Shown: piece by piece, positions 44,265 through 54,267 of the stretch | Position numbering within the stretch: position 1 is the first letter of the stretch | Layout: every line of letters starts with the position of its first letter | Source of the DNA: Flavicella marina | GTDB lineage: Bacteria; Bacteroidota; Bacteroidia; Flavobacteriales; Flavobacteriaceae | Length of the DNA: 64,000 nt | Direction of reading: 5' to 3' | NCBI RefSeq assembly: GCF_009193215.1 | Contig: NZ_VYVA01000001.1 | Coordinates: forward strand, 682,001-746,000 | Notes under the pieces: generated by a model | Database searches by the model: none | Seen by the model: the letters and a program-made list of their open reading frames with translations, nothing else | Told to the model about the DNA's origin: nothing | Translations under genes and position numbers: made by a program

Positions 44265-45707
44265 TTGAGTACATTCAAACGCTTTTTTAAAGACACCATT
44301 ATCTACGGAATAGCTGCTGTACTACCTAAAGCTATTAATGTTTTATTGGTAAGACTACATACCAGTTCTTTAACTACAAGCGAGTACAGTGTTAATACCA
44401 GTTTTTATGTTTGGGCAGCCTATTTTAATATTTTGCTGACCTATGGTATGGAAACGGCGTTTTTTCGATTTTTTAATTCTGAAAAAGAAAAGGGCAAGGT
44501 AGTCTCTACTGCATTTATCAGTATTTTAACTACAAGTATTGTCGCTCTTATAGGTTTACAACTATTCAGCGATGCTATTGCTACTTTTTTAGGCTTTTCG
44601 AAACCATTATATTTTTCTTTACTGGTATGGATTTCAATTTTGGATACCCTAATCGTAATTCCATTTGCCTATTTACGTGTAAAAGGTCTCTCAAAAAACT
44701 ATACACTTTTTAGAGTTTTAAATATCGGTATCTATGCTTTTTTCAATTTGTTTTTTTTATGGTACTTACCTAAAAATTTCTATAGCTTACCAAATATTTT
44801 AGAATCCATTTACCAACCTAATTTTAAAGAAGGCTATATCTTTATCGCCAATTTAATAGCAAGTGCAGTAACATTTCTTTGTGTACTTCCTTTGATTATA
44901 AAATTTGATTTTTCTTTTGACAAGTTCCTGTTTAAAAAAATGATTCGCTATGCTTGGCCAATTTTAATCGCAGGATTAGCATACACAACCAACGAAAATT
45001 TAGACAAACTTCTCTTAGAAGATTGGCTAGGAAAAGATATAATGGGTGCTTATGCGGGTGCTTATAAAATCGGGGTGATTATGTCGTTGTTTATCATGGC
45101 ATTTAGATTAGGAGCAGAACCCTTTTTCTTCAATCAAGCTGATAAAAAAAATGCCAAAACTTCGTATGCAATAATTTTAAAATGGTTTGTAATTATTGGT
45201 GTCGTTTTCGTTGTTTCAATTGTTGCCTATATCGATTTTATCGCATCAATTTTCTTAGGTAGTGATGAATATTTCATGGCGCTTTCTATTGTTCCAATCA
45301 TTTTAATTGCCAACTTGTTTTTAGGTATTTACAACAACCTTTCTATCTGGTATAAATTGACAGACAAAACTCGATTCGGAATGTATATTTCTGTTATCGG
45401 AGCAGTGATCACCATCGCAATGCTTTTTATACTCATTCCAAAAATCGGATTCATAGGAGCCGCTTGGGCTACAGTAACAGCCTATGGAAGTATGTTATTG
45501 ATTTCTTATCTCTTAGGTAGAAAGTTTTACCCTGTACCCTATGACATTAAAAGAATAAGTCTTTATTTGCTATTGTGTATCGGTATCTCTAGTATATCAT
45601 TCATGCATTTCAAAGGAGCGTTTTTGATAAACACTGCTTTTATAATATCATTGATCGGACTGATTGCCTTTTTAGAACAAAAAGAACTGAGGCGATTTAT
45701 CAAATAA
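44265..45707 (+). CDS. Polysaccharide flippase (Wzx/PST-type, MOP superfamily)
   Basis: A 480-residue integral membrane protein with about fourteen hydrophobic helices, the layout of the polysaccharide transporter family that flips lipid-linked oligosaccharide units across the inner membrane. Visible motifs are the N-terminal FKDTIIYGIAAVLPKAINVLLVRLHT, the charged helix YGMETAFFRFFNSEKEKGKV and the central GLAYTTNENLDKLLLEDWLGKDIMGAYAGAYKIG. The start codon is TTG; no ATG is available before the well-conserved N-terminal helix, and a -7 element fits. No glycosyltransferase genes flank it, so its substrate is unknown. It ends one base from the convergent DUF4837 gene. Confidence 0.85.
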   Translation: MSTFKRFFKDTIIYGIAAVLPKAINVLLVRLHTSSLTTSEYSVNTSFYVWAAYFNILLTYGMETAFFRFFNSEKEKGKVVSTAFISILTTSIVALIGLQLFSDAIATFLGFSKPLYFSLLVWISILDTLIVIPFAYLRVKGLSKNYTLFRVLNIGIYAFFNLFFLWYLPKNFYSLPNILESIYQPNFKEGYIFIANLIASAVTFLCVLPLIIKFDFSFDKFLFKKMIRYAWPILIAGLAYTTNENLDKLLLEDWLGKDIMGAYAGAYKIGVIMSLFIMAFRLGAEPFFFNQADKKNAKTSYAIILKWFVIIGVVFVVSIVAYIDFIASIFLGSDEYFMALSIVPIILIANLFLGIYNNLSIWYKLTDKTRFGMYISVIGAVITIAMLFILIPKIGFIGAAWATVTAYGSMLLISYLLGRKFYPVPYDIKRISLYLLLCIGISSISFMHFKGAFLINTAFIISLIGLIAFLEQKELRRFIK

Positions 45708-45708
45708 T

Positions 45709-46704
45709 TTATTTTAGGTGAATCGTTTTTAATACAGCTTCTACCTCAAACATATAATCTCTTTTATTCACTGAAGGTGCATATACAAAAGCCTCTAAAA
45801 CTACCCATCTGTTATTCTCAGTATCTTCAATAGCAAAATTCAAAAAAGGACCTGCCATAAAATCATTTAGAACCTCCCATTTTCCATAAGTAACATAACA
45901 AGATTTCTCATCTAATTCTGTCTGAAACACTCGCGGTGTATACAATTTCTCGGTAATCATATGCATGTTTTCTTTCCTTCCTGGAATATATTTTTTACCA
46001 ATCGTATCTCTCATATTTGAAATCGTTTCTACCAAACCTTTTTTAGATGCCGGCATCGGAACACTGTACACCAAAATATTCGATGTTCCATCTCCTTGTG
46101 CAATACCTCCAGACAAATGCTGACGTAACCATAAAAAATCACCCGTATCATCGACCTTTCTAAAAATTTTAGGAATTGTCATTTCTAACCCTAAATTATT
46201 CAACGTTTGAAAAGCATCTTGATCGTATGCATTTTTTCTATGACTTCGTTGAACATTTTCAATATCGAAATTCTTGAATGTACTTATTATTTGTTCTTTG
46301 TACAAGTCTAGCATTTCAGTCAAATCTTCATTACTAGTTGCGGTAACTTTTACAATTTGCTGCGGTTTTGCGTAGACATTTTGTTCTGCTTGAAAACTAT
46401 TTGTAGAATCAACAGTTACCACTAAAACATTTCTACTTGCTTTGAACATTTTTCCGAAAGAATCTTCAGGTACTTGAGTAATACTAAACTGATTTTCATC
46501 TTGTGGCATACCCAAAACAGGTGTCATGATAATCTCTTTCAGCTTATCTCCAGACGCACCATTCCATCTACTTTCATTCATCACTACCAACAGGTGATTC
46601 ATACGCCCATTTGACTCCATATAAATACGTTGTTCCTTTTTTTCTTTTGAATCACAAGCTATTACAAGCAAGAAAACACTGAATAGTAATAAAAATTTCT
46701 TCAT
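45709..46704 (-). CDS. DUF4837 family lipoprotein
   Basis: A 331-residue lipoprotein (VFLLVIACDSKEKK; Cys17) of the DUF4837 family, which I know from Bacteroidota only and which has no assigned function. The sequence has the family pattern: NHLLVVMNESRWNGASGDKLKEII, then QVPEDSFGKMFKASRNVLVVTVD, and later GKWEVLNDFMAGPFLNFAIEDTENNRWVVLEAFVYAP. It is probably anchored in the outer membrane facing the periplasm. It follows the MltD-like gene by 26 bases and an OmpA-type gene upstream, suggesting a role in the cell envelope. Confidence 0.8.
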   Translation of the reverse strand: MKKFLLLFSVFLLVIACDSKEKKEQRIYMESNGRMNHLLVVMNESRWNGASGDKLKEIIMTPVLGMPQDENQFSITQVPEDSFGKMFKASRNVLVVTVDSTNSFQAEQNVYAKPQQIVKVTATSNEDLTEMLDLYKEQIISTFKNFDIENVQRSHRKNAYDQDAFQTLNNLGLEMTIPKIFRKVDDTGDFLWLRQHLSGGIAQGDGTSNILVYSVPMPASKKGLVETISNMRDTIGKKYIPGRKENMHMITEKLYTPRVFQTELDEKSCYVTYGKWEVLNDFMAGPFLNFAIEDTENNRWVVLEAFVYAPSVNKRDYMFEVEAVLKTIHLK

Positions 46705-46730
46705 GATAATTTTGTTTTTTAGATTGGTAT

Positions 46731-48287
46731 TTAGATTTGGTAAATCACTATTTTTTTACCTGGTACGATGCTATTAGCATCCCAAATTCCATTCCAATCT
46801 TTTATTTGTTGTACGGTAATTTTTTTATACTTCTTTGAAATACTCCAAAGTGAGTCACCCTTTTGAACAGTATACTCAATTTTTTTAGCGTTCTTAGGAA
46901 TATTTATTTCTTTTTTCTTTTTTGATGAAGACGTACTTTTGGCAACGGTAAAGTTTAATTTTTTAGGATATACTGTTAGTCTTTGTCCCACTTTCAAATT
47001 ACTGGTTCGCAAACCATTCCATTTTTTAAGATCCGAGACTCGTACACCATATTTGTTTGCAATTTTACCTAAATAATCGCCACTTTTTACCGTGTATCGA
47101 ATACGCTGGTTCATTTCAAAATACTGTGGCAAAGGTTTTTCTCGTTTCGCTTCTTCTTCTGCGGCCAAAGCATATATTTCTTTTTCATTTTTTACAAAAA
47201 CCGAGACTTTTTCTAATGGCAAACGAACAGAATAATTCTTACCCCTAACAAATGGAATGATATCCAACTTATATTCTGGGTTTAAAAATTGGAGCATTTC
47301 ATTACTTACATTTAATGTTTCATGTAATTGATCAAAAGTTAGGGTACGTTTTATACGTATCGTATCTGTAGCAAAATGATGGACCATCGGATGTGTTGGC
47401 GTTATTTTATGTTCTTCGGCATATTCAAAAACATACATATTTGCATAAAATGCGGGTACATAACCAGCAGTTTCTCTCGGTAAAAAAGGCCTAATATTCC
47501 AATAATTTCTGTGACCTCCCGAACGACGAATCGCCTTCGAAACATTACCCGGCCCTGAGTTATATGCTGCCAAAGCCAAATCCCAATCATTGAATGTTTT
47601 GTACAAACTTTCTAAATACTTACAAGCAGCTTCTGCAGATTTAACAGGGTCTTGTCTTTCATCTACATAAGAGCTAATATTCAAATCAAATTGTTTTCCT
47701 GTTTGGTACATAAACTGCCACATACCTGTTGCACCAACCCATGATTTTGCCCTAGGGTTTAAACCTGATTCTACAACTGCTAAATATTTTATCTCTAAAG
47801 GAATATCGTATTTATCTAAATACGACTCGAACATTGGAAAATAATACAATGCCCTAGCCATCATTTTAGGATAGTACTTAGAGCGTGTTTTCAAATACTG
47901 TTTTATCAAACGTTCTAATTCAACATTGTATTCTAAATTGAATGGGGTTTGCTCGTTAAGATATGCCAATCTTTCTTTTAACACTTCCGTAGACAACGAT
48001 ACATCGTTCATAGAAATTGCGTCTTTACTCCCATCAAAAGAAACTGAGATTGGCTGGTACAAAGGGGAGCTATACATGGTTTCAAGCCACAAACTATCAA
48101 TCACAACGGGATGGTTTGCTACTTCTTTTTTTACAACTGTATCTATTTCGATGGTAGCTACTTCGTGAAGTGAATCTAAAATAATTGCTGTAGAGTCAAC
48201 ACTTTTTTCTTGTGCAGATATCGCATTCAAACACACTACAAACCAAAAACCTACTCCACATTTAAAACGCATACCTTTACCGTACAT
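46731..48287 (-). CDS. MltD-like membrane-bound lytic transglycosylase with LysM domains
   Basis: A 518-residue periplasmic enzyme using the ATG at 48287 (a TTG one codon earlier is possible). Signal peptide about 1-25 (ending AISAQ). The transglycosylase (SLT) domain spans about 135-300, with catalytic Glu in LAVVESGLNPRAKS, then GATGMWQFMYQTGKQFDL and ALAAYNSGPGNV. Two LysM repeats near the C terminus bind peptidoglycan (about 390-440, YTVKSGDYLGKIANKYG; about 470-517, YTVQKGDSLWSISKKYK). It cleaves glycan strands to 1,6-anhydromuropeptides during wall remodelling. It is immediately downstream of the OmpA-family gene in an envelope operon. Confidence 0.92.
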   Translation of the reverse strand: MYGKGMRFKCGVGFWFVVCLNAISAQEKSVDSTAIILDSLHEVATIEIDTVVKKEVANHPVVIDSLWLETMYSSPLYQPISVSFDGSKDAISMNDVSLSTEVLKERLAYLNEQTPFNLEYNVELERLIKQYLKTRSKYYPKMMARALYYFPMFESYLDKYDIPLEIKYLAVVESGLNPRAKSWVGATGMWQFMYQTGKQFDLNISSYVDERQDPVKSAEAACKYLESLYKTFNDWDLALAAYNSGPGNVSKAIRRSGGHRNYWNIRPFLPRETAGYVPAFYANMYVFEYAEEHKITPTHPMVHHFATDTIRIKRTLTFDQLHETLNVSNEMLQFLNPEYKLDIIPFVRGKNYSVRLPLEKVSVFVKNEKEIYALAAEEEAKREKPLPQYFEMNQRIRYTVKSGDYLGKIANKYGVRVSDLKKWNGLRTSNLKVGQRLTVYPKKLNFTVAKSTSSSKKKKEINIPKNAKKIEYTVQKGDSLWSISKKYKKITVQQIKDWNGIWDANSIVPGKKIVIYQI

Positions 48288-48290
48288 CAA

Positions 48291-49241
48291 TTACTCTGTA
48301 AGTAATTTAGCAATTTCATCAAGGTTGGGAGATAGAATGATTTCAATTCTTCTATTCTTTGCCTTTCCTTCTTTAGAATTGTTACTTGCTACAGGAACGT
48401 ACTCACCTTTTCCTGCTGCGGTTATTTGTTTTGCGTCTACATTGGCATCTTCAAGAATTCGAACGATTGCTGTAGCTCTTTTTACCGACAAGTCCCAGTT
48501 GTCTTTGATTACCGGACCATGAAATGGATCGTTATCTGTATGTCCTTCAATCAGCACACTGATATCAGGGTTGTTTGCTAAAACACGTGCTAATTTTTTT
48601 ACTGCATTGGCACCGTTTTCTCCAACAGCCCAACTTCCAGAGCTAAACAATAATTTGTTTTCCATTGAAACGTATACTTTCCCATTTTTGTTTACAACGG
48701 TAAGTCCTTTCCCTTCAAAACCTTTCAATGCATTGGCAACTGTAGTTTTCAATTGTTGCATTGCTGCTTCTTTTTCAGCAATTAATTTCTCTAATTCATC
48801 AATTCTACTTGAACGTTCAGACAATTCATTCTCAAGTTTTCGTAAACGAGCACCTTCTTCTAATAATTTTGTTTCTTTTTCATCTAATTGAGAAAGCAAT
48901 TTTCTATTCTCAACAGCATTTTTTTCTAAAGCAGATGAACTTTTTGAAGCCAAAAGATCGTACGTCTTTTTTAACTCGGCATAAGAATTTCTCAAAGCAT
49001 CGGCCTCTCGTTGCAATGCCTTTTCTTTTTGTAATAAATCTGTCTGTTTATTTTCGAGCTTTTTAATGTAATCTTTGTTTTCATTTTTGTTCAATTGCAA
49101 ATCGTCATTTTGAACCAAAAGCTCTTTATTCTCATCTTGTAATTGTTTGTATTTACCTTCTAAATCGGTAAAAACCTTTTTTGAAACACATGATACTGTA
49201 ACCATCGCAACAATAATTCCTAGGGATATTTTCTTTATCAT
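48291..49241 (-). CDS. OmpA-family peptidoglycan-binding lipoprotein with coiled coil
   Basis: A 316-residue protein starting at the ATG at 49241; the longer frame to 49280 would overlap the exonuclease gene. A lipoprotein signal (AMVTVSCVSKK) is followed by a long coiled coil rich in Glu/Lys/Leu (about 25-165). The OmpA C-terminal domain follows (about 190-305), with VLIEGHTDNDPFHGP, NWDLSVKRATAIVRIL and GKAKNRRIEIIL, the peptidoglycan-binding signature. It should tether the outer membrane to the wall across the periplasm. The stop touches the MltD-like start region, which suggests coupled expression of a wall-binding and a wall-cutting protein. Confidence 0.88.
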   Translation of the reverse strand: MIKKISLGIIVAMVTVSCVSKKVFTDLEGKYKQLQDENKELLVQNDDLQLNKNENKDYIKKLENKQTDLLQKEKALQREADALRNSYAELKKTYDLLASKSSSALEKNAVENRKLLSQLDEKETKLLEEGARLRKLENELSERSSRIDELEKLIAEKEAAMQQLKTTVANALKGFEGKGLTVVNKNGKVYVSMENKLLFSSGSWAVGENGANAVKKLARVLANNPDISVLIEGHTDNDPFHGPVIKDNWDLSVKRATAIVRILEDANVDAKQITAAGKGEYVPVASNNSKEGKAKNRRIEIILSPNLDEIAKLLTE

Positions 49242-49249
49242 TTTTTTGA

Positions 49250-50011
49250 TTATTTTTTTAATTCTACAACAATTGGACAATGATCTGAATGTTTAGCTTC
49301 TGGCAAAATATAGGCTCTTTCTAATCTATCTTTGAGTGGTTCTGTAACCAAATGATAATCTATACGCCAACCTTTGTTATTATTTCTAGCATTCGCTCTG
49401 TAACTCCACCAGCTATAGTGATGTGGCTCTTTGTTAAAAAATCGGAAACTATCAATAAAACCATTTTTGATAAAACCATCTAACCAAGCTCTCTCTTCTG
49501 GTAAAAAACCTGAAACACCTTTCATTTTTGGATTGTGAATATCTATCTCTTCATGACAGATATTGTAATCACCACAAATTATCAAATTTGGAATTTCTTT
49601 TTTTAGTTCATTTACATATACCTGAAATTCATCCATAAATGTGAATTTAAAATCCAAGCGCGCATCATTAGTCCCAGAAGGTAAATACAAACTCATTATA
49701 GAAACCGTATCAAAATCGACACGTAAATTTCTACCTTCAAAATCCATAGATTCTATACCGGTTCCGAAAACGACATTATTTGGTTTTTCTTTACACAAAA
49801 TCGCAACTCCACTATACCCCTTTTTTTGTGCCGAAAACCAATAGCTATATTTGTAACCAGCATTTTCAAATAGCGTTAGATCTAACTGCTCTTCTTGGGC
49901 TTTAATTTCTTGTAAACACAAAACATCAGGATTGGCAGCTTCTAACCATTCAATAAATCCTTTCTTCAAAGCTGCTCGAATTCCGTTTACATTATATGAT
50001 ATTACTTTCAT
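49250..50011 (-). CDS. xth: Exodeoxyribonuclease III / AP endonuclease
   Basis: A 253-residue enzyme of the EEP (endonuclease/exonuclease/phosphatase) fold that nicks DNA at abasic sites and removes 3'-blocking groups. Key motifs are SYNVNGIRAA, DVLCLQEIKAQEEQLD (metal-binding Glu), GDYNICHEEIDIHNPK and WRIDYHLVTEPL with the terminal HSDHCPI. Length is standard (250-270). The ATG overlaps the stop of the upstream synthetase gene by four bases (ATGA), so it is translationally coupled to a gene of unrelated metabolism. Confidence 0.94.
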   Translation of the reverse strand: MKVISYNVNGIRAALKKGFIEWLEAANPDVLCLQEIKAQEEQLDLTLFENAGYKYSYWFSAQKKGYSGVAILCKEKPNNVVFGTGIESMDFEGRNLRVDFDTVSIMSLYLPSGTNDARLDFKFTFMDEFQVYVNELKKEIPNLIICGDYNICHEEIDIHNPKMKGVSGFLPEERAWLDGFIKNGFIDSFRFFNKEPHHYSWWSYRANARNNNKGWRIDYHLVTEPLKDRLERAYILPEAKHSDHCPIVVELKK

Positions 50012-51819
50012 CTATTTTGCTGGTATTTTTCTCTTAATTCTTTTCGTTTGACTTTTTTTGAAGCCGTGCGCGGCAAGTTATCAATTTCTACCAAATCTAC
50101 CACTTTGAACAATGGATTTAATTCAGATTTTACACAGTTTTGTACTTTCTTTAACGCTGATTTTTCGGAGTTCGTATGCAACGGAACATAATAAATAATC
50201 AATTCATTTGGACCACCTCCATTCGCAGAAACCCCAATAGCGGCAGATTCTTTTACAAAATCTAACCCATTTACTATAGATTCTATTTGAACAGCTGCGA
50301 CCTTTATACCTCCTAAATTCATCGTGTCATCTACACGTCCATTTGCTTTGTAATAACCACTTCCTAAAAGTTCCATTTCATCTCCATGTTTCCGCAATTT
50401 TTTGGCCTTAAACTTGGGTACATCTTTGTAATACACTTCATGATGATTTCTGTTCAACAGAGTAGTTGACAAGCCTAAGACAGGTGGTATGATAAAAACC
50501 TCCCCTTTAGAACTCTGTTCACCAATTTCATCTAACAACACAAACTCTCCACCCAACGCTTGAGAAGAAAACTGGCTAGGAATGTTATCTTGCAATACCG
50601 TACTTGCAATGTAACCTCCACCAATTTCGGTTCCCCCACAATATTCAATTATTGGTTTAACATTGGCTAGCTGCATAAGATACTCCATGCCTGTTGGATT
50701 CGAAACTTCACCAGTTGAACTGAAACAACGAATCGAATTCCAATCATACGATTCCATTGTTTTAGAGATTTTCCATGATTTTACAATACTCGGTACAACA
50801 CCTAACATAGTTACATTTGCCTTTTCAACAAACTCTCCGAATTCAGATTCTATCGGAGATCCTTCGTACAATGCAATACTAGCTTTGTTCATTAGAGCAG
50901 CAAACACCAACCAAGGTCCCATCATCCAACCCAAATTTGTTGGCCAACATACGACGTTCTCTTTATGAATATCATGATGGTAATAGCCATCACTTGCTGA
51001 TTTTATGGGGGTGCTATGATTCCATGGTATCGCTTTTGGCTCACCCGTTGTTCCAGATGAAAACAAAATAGTCATCGCTTGTGAAGGGTCTACTTTTATA
51101 GATGTAAAGCTGATTTTTGAATTTATAAAATTATCAAAAGTCACATCATGTTTTTCTAGAGAACTATCGTGTCTTAGTTTTTGAACTACTACCGATTTAT
51201 ACCCCCCAATAGATACACATCTCTTATATAAATAATGGATGCGATCTGCTCTTACAAAGCCATCCTGTGTAAACAGTATTTTTGGCTTGGTAATTTTCAA
51301 ACGAACAGCTATTTCAGCTTCTGAAAAACTATCTGCTATAGTAGCCACAACCAATCCTGCTTTAATTGCCGCTAAATAAATTGCTACGGCTTCAAAATTC
51401 ATAGGCATATAAATAGCAACTACATCTTTTGGTTTTAGACCTGCATTTACAATACCATTTGCAATTTGATTTACCTTGTGATCAAGTTGTTTTTGACTAT
51501 ACCTCTTTAAAGTACCAGACGCATCGTTTACAATTACCGAAATACTATCAGCATCATTTTGAAAACAAGAATCTACAATATTCATTTTAGCTCCATAAAA
51601 CCATCGTGCATTTTCTACACCGCCTTCTAAGTTTAAAACTTCTTTGTAGTTTTCATCAAAAACAACACCCAATTTATTTGCAGTTGTTTCCCAAAACAAT
51701 TCTTTATTTTCAACAGACCATCGCCAAAAATCTTGATACGAGTCAATATTGATTTCTTGCATCATTTTGTAAATATTGCTGTTTTCAATAACAGATCGAC
51801 TAGGTGTCCAACAATGCAT
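50008..51819 (-). CDS. Acetoacetyl-CoA synthetase-like acyl-CoA ligase
   Basis: A 603-residue adenylate-forming enzyme of the ACS/AACS family. The N terminus (CWTPSRSVIENSNIYKMM, then DFWRWSVENKELFWE) is the type seen in acetoacetate-CoA ligases. The AMP-binding loop SSGTTGEPKAIPW (about 256-268) and the motifs YCGGTEIGGG and NGRVDDTMNLGGIKVAAVQIE follow, and the C-terminal catalytic lysine region TASKKVKRKELRE is intact. It would activate acetoacetate or a short acid to its CoA thioester. It is shorter than typical AACS (about 650). The upstream terminator at 51857-51882 belongs to the PBP1A gene, so it probably has its own promoter in the space before its start. Confidence 0.75.
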   Translation of the reverse strand: MHCWTPSRSVIENSNIYKMMQEINIDSYQDFWRWSVENKELFWETTANKLGVVFDENYKEVLNLEGGVENARWFYGAKMNIVDSCFQNDADSISVIVNDASGTLKRYSQKQLDHKVNQIANGIVNAGLKPKDVVAIYMPMNFEAVAIYLAAIKAGLVVATIADSFSEAEIAVRLKITKPKILFTQDGFVRADRIHYLYKRCVSIGGYKSVVVQKLRHDSSLEKHDVTFDNFINSKISFTSIKVDPSQAMTILFSSGTTGEPKAIPWNHSTPIKSASDGYYHHDIHKENVVCWPTNLGWMMGPWLVFAALMNKASIALYEGSPIESEFGEFVEKANVTMLGVVPSIVKSWKISKTMESYDWNSIRCFSSTGEVSNPTGMEYLMQLANVKPIIEYCGGTEIGGGYIASTVLQDNIPSQFSSQALGGEFVLLDEIGEQSSKGEVFIIPPVLGLSTTLLNRNHHEVYYKDVPKFKAKKLRKHGDEMELLGSGYYKANGRVDDTMNLGGIKVAAVQIESIVNGLDFVKESAAIGVSANGGGPNELIIYYVPLHTNSEKSALKKVQNCVKSELNPLFKVVDLVEIDNLPRTASKKVKRKELREKYQQNR

Positions 51820-51856
51820 ATTTTATTAATTTGAAGATATTTAAAAATACAAAAAA

Positions 51857-51882
51857 AGTGCAAATGAACATTCATTTGCACT
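51857..51882 (-). terminator. Terminator after PBP1A gene
   Basis: A perfect 12-bp inverted repeat AGTGCAAATGAA / TTCATTTGCACT with a 2-base centre (CA), followed by seven T on the minus strand. It lies 23 bases past the PBP1A stop. Confidence 0.92.
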
Positions 51883-51905
51883 TCTAAATAAATTTAAGTT
51901 TCTTA

Positions 51906-54224
51906 TTAAAACGCAGTTTCTTCTTCAATGGTTTCAACCGGAATCTCTTCACCCGAATCGTCTAATTGAGGTGCTGTTTCACAGTCTAGTTGGATACTTA
52001 CAAATTTCGGTTTTTCAAAATCTTCTTGACTAATATTTAACGTAGAATCTGCATATACTTTTCTCATATAAATCGCCCAAGTAGGTAGTGACATTGTTGC
52101 ACCTTGACCTTGTACTATATCTTCAAAATGCGTTGCTCTATCATCAGCACCTGTCCATACTCCAGTTGCTAAATTTGGAACAACTCCCATAAACCAACCA
52201 TCAGATTGATTTTGTGTTGTACCTGTCTTTCCTGCGATTGGATTTTCAAACTGATATGGGTACCCTGTAGAAATACTATCCGGATAAGAACCCCATTTGC
52301 TGCGCAATCTTACACCAGAACCTGCTTCGGTAACCCCTTTTAACAAGTCGACAACAACATATGCTGATTCTTCACTCAACACCTGCTCTGTTTTAGGAGT
52401 AAACTCTTGGATTACGGTACCATTTCTATCTTCAATACGCAACACCATCATTTGATTTACACGCAAACCTTTATTTGCAAATGTTGAATACGCTCCAACC
52501 ATATCATACAAACTTGCATCAATTGTACCTAAAGCTATTGATGGGTATGCTGGAATATATGAATCAATACCTGCTCTTTTCGCCAATCGAACTACGGTTT
52601 TTGGACCTACCATATGGATCAATCTTGCAGTAATTACATTGACAGATTTTGCAAGTGCCTGCTTTAAGGTTAACTCACCACCATAAGTATCTCCCGAGTT
52701 TTTTGGTGTCCAATCTTCATCCATTCCATACGCCTCTTTAGGAATTGTATACAACGTATTCGGAAATTTTTCACAAGGTGATAGTTGCAATTGATCAATC
52801 GCAGATGCGTACACAAACGGTTTAAATGTTGACCCGACTTGTCTCTTTCCTAACTTCACATGATCAAACTGAAAATATCTGTGATTGATTCCTCCTACCC
52901 AAGCTTTGATATGACCTGTCTGTGGTTCAATAGACAACAAACCACTATGCAAAAAATGTTTGTAGTAACGAATCGAATCATATGGACTTAAAATTGTATC
53001 CTTGGTACCTTTCCAAGTAAATATTTTCATTTCACGTTTTGTGTGAAAAGCTTTTTTTATTTCTTCATCCGATTTATTTGCCTTCTTCAATAATCGATAA
53101 CGATCGGTATTTTTCATGGCTCGCGTCATCGTAGCTTCAATTTCTTCGTCTTCTAAATCGTAAAAAGGCGCTGTTGGATTTCTCTTTTGTTCTTTGAAAA
53201 ACACACGTTGCAAGTTTGAAACATGAGCCTCAACAGCTTCTTCAGCATAGGTCTGCAATCGAGAGTCAATAGTAACATAAATCTTAAGACCATCTCTATA
53301 TAAATTATGATATGTGCCATCGGCCTTTGGATTCTGCTTGATCCATTTTTTCATATAATCTCTCAAGTACTCTCTAAAATACGTTGCCAGTCCTGTATAA
53401 TGCTCCTCTGGAGAAAAATCTAGTTTTATCGGAAGTGCTTGCAATGAATCTTTTTCTTTTTCAGAAATAAATTCGCTTCTCACCATTTGTGATAACACCT
53501 GATTTCTTCTCAATAAAGATTTCTTTTTAGATATTTCTCTATTCGGATTATATTGCCTCGGGTTTTTAAGCATTGCTACAAGCACAGCAGACTCTTCAGT
53601 ATTTAATTCAAATGGCTCTTTACCAAAATAGATCCTCGTGGCTGAACGAATACCTATCGCATTGTACAAGAAATCAAACTTGTTCAAATACATTGTGATA
53701 ATTTCTTCTTTGGTATACTGTCTTTCCAATCGAATAGCAATAATCCACTCATTGGCTTTTTGTAAAATTCGTTTGAAAACATTTCTAGACCCCTCTCCAT
53801 GAAATAACAATTTCGCCAATTGTTGTGTAATTGTACTAGCGCCACCGCCTTTTCCTAATTTCACAACAGCACGCAAAGTACCTCGAAAATCAATTCCTGA
53901 GTGTTCGAAAAAACGTTCGTCTTCGGTAGCCACCAAAGCCTTCACCAAACTCTCGGGAAGGTCTTTAAATTTCACTGGTGTTCTATTTTCCAATGCATAC
54001 TTACCAAGTGTCTTTCCATCAATAGAAATAATCTCAGTTGCAAAATTCGTTTCTGGATTTTCGAGTTCTTCAAAGGTTGGCAACTCTTCAAAAACTTCCA
54101 TAGAAGCGAGTATAAACAAAGAGCTTACTCCTAATACCCCCACTATAACTAGGCTCCAAAACCATAGCGTATATTTCAAATACCCGGTAGATTTCTTATC
54201 TTTTATTTCGTTTTCTTTAGCCAT
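51906..54224 (-). CDS. Penicillin-binding protein 1A (bifunctional transglycosylase/transpeptidase)
   Basis: A 772-residue class A penicillin-binding protein that polymerises and cross-links peptidoglycan. A short cytoplasmic N terminus and one membrane helix (about 18-40) anchor it in the inner membrane. The transglycosylase domain has VATEDERFFEHSGIDFRG and GASTITQQLAK (about 90-140). The transpeptidase domain has the active serine in GSTFKPF (Ser465), SVNVI and KTGTTQ. A short acidic, disordered tail ends the protein. Length is normal for the group. It is followed by a strong terminator, so it is probably transcribed with gldH upstream or alone. Confidence 0.94.
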   Translation of the reverse strand: MAKENEIKDKKSTGYLKYTLWFWSLVIVGVLGVSSLFILASMEVFEELPTFEELENPETNFATEIISIDGKTLGKYALENRTPVKFKDLPESLVKALVATEDERFFEHSGIDFRGTLRAVVKLGKGGGASTITQQLAKLLFHGEGSRNVFKRILQKANEWIIAIRLERQYTKEEIITMYLNKFDFLYNAIGIRSATRIYFGKEPFELNTEESAVLVAMLKNPRQYNPNREISKKKSLLRRNQVLSQMVRSEFISEKEKDSLQALPIKLDFSPEEHYTGLATYFREYLRDYMKKWIKQNPKADGTYHNLYRDGLKIYVTIDSRLQTYAEEAVEAHVSNLQRVFFKEQKRNPTAPFYDLEDEEIEATMTRAMKNTDRYRLLKKANKSDEEIKKAFHTKREMKIFTWKGTKDTILSPYDSIRYYKHFLHSGLLSIEPQTGHIKAWVGGINHRYFQFDHVKLGKRQVGSTFKPFVYASAIDQLQLSPCEKFPNTLYTIPKEAYGMDEDWTPKNSGDTYGGELTLKQALAKSVNVITARLIHMVGPKTVVRLAKRAGIDSYIPAYPSIALGTIDASLYDMVGAYSTFANKGLRVNQMMVLRIEDRNGTVIQEFTPKTEQVLSEESAYVVVDLLKGVTEAGSGVRLRSKWGSYPDSISTGYPYQFENPIAGKTGTTQNQSDGWFMGVVPNLATGVWTGADDRATHFEDIVQGQGATMSLPTWAIYMRKVYADSTLNISQEDFEKPKFVSIQLDCETAPQLDDSGEEIPVETIEEETAF

Positions 54225-54267
54225 TTATTTTTGAATTACACCGAAAATGAACCGATGTTGTTAATTA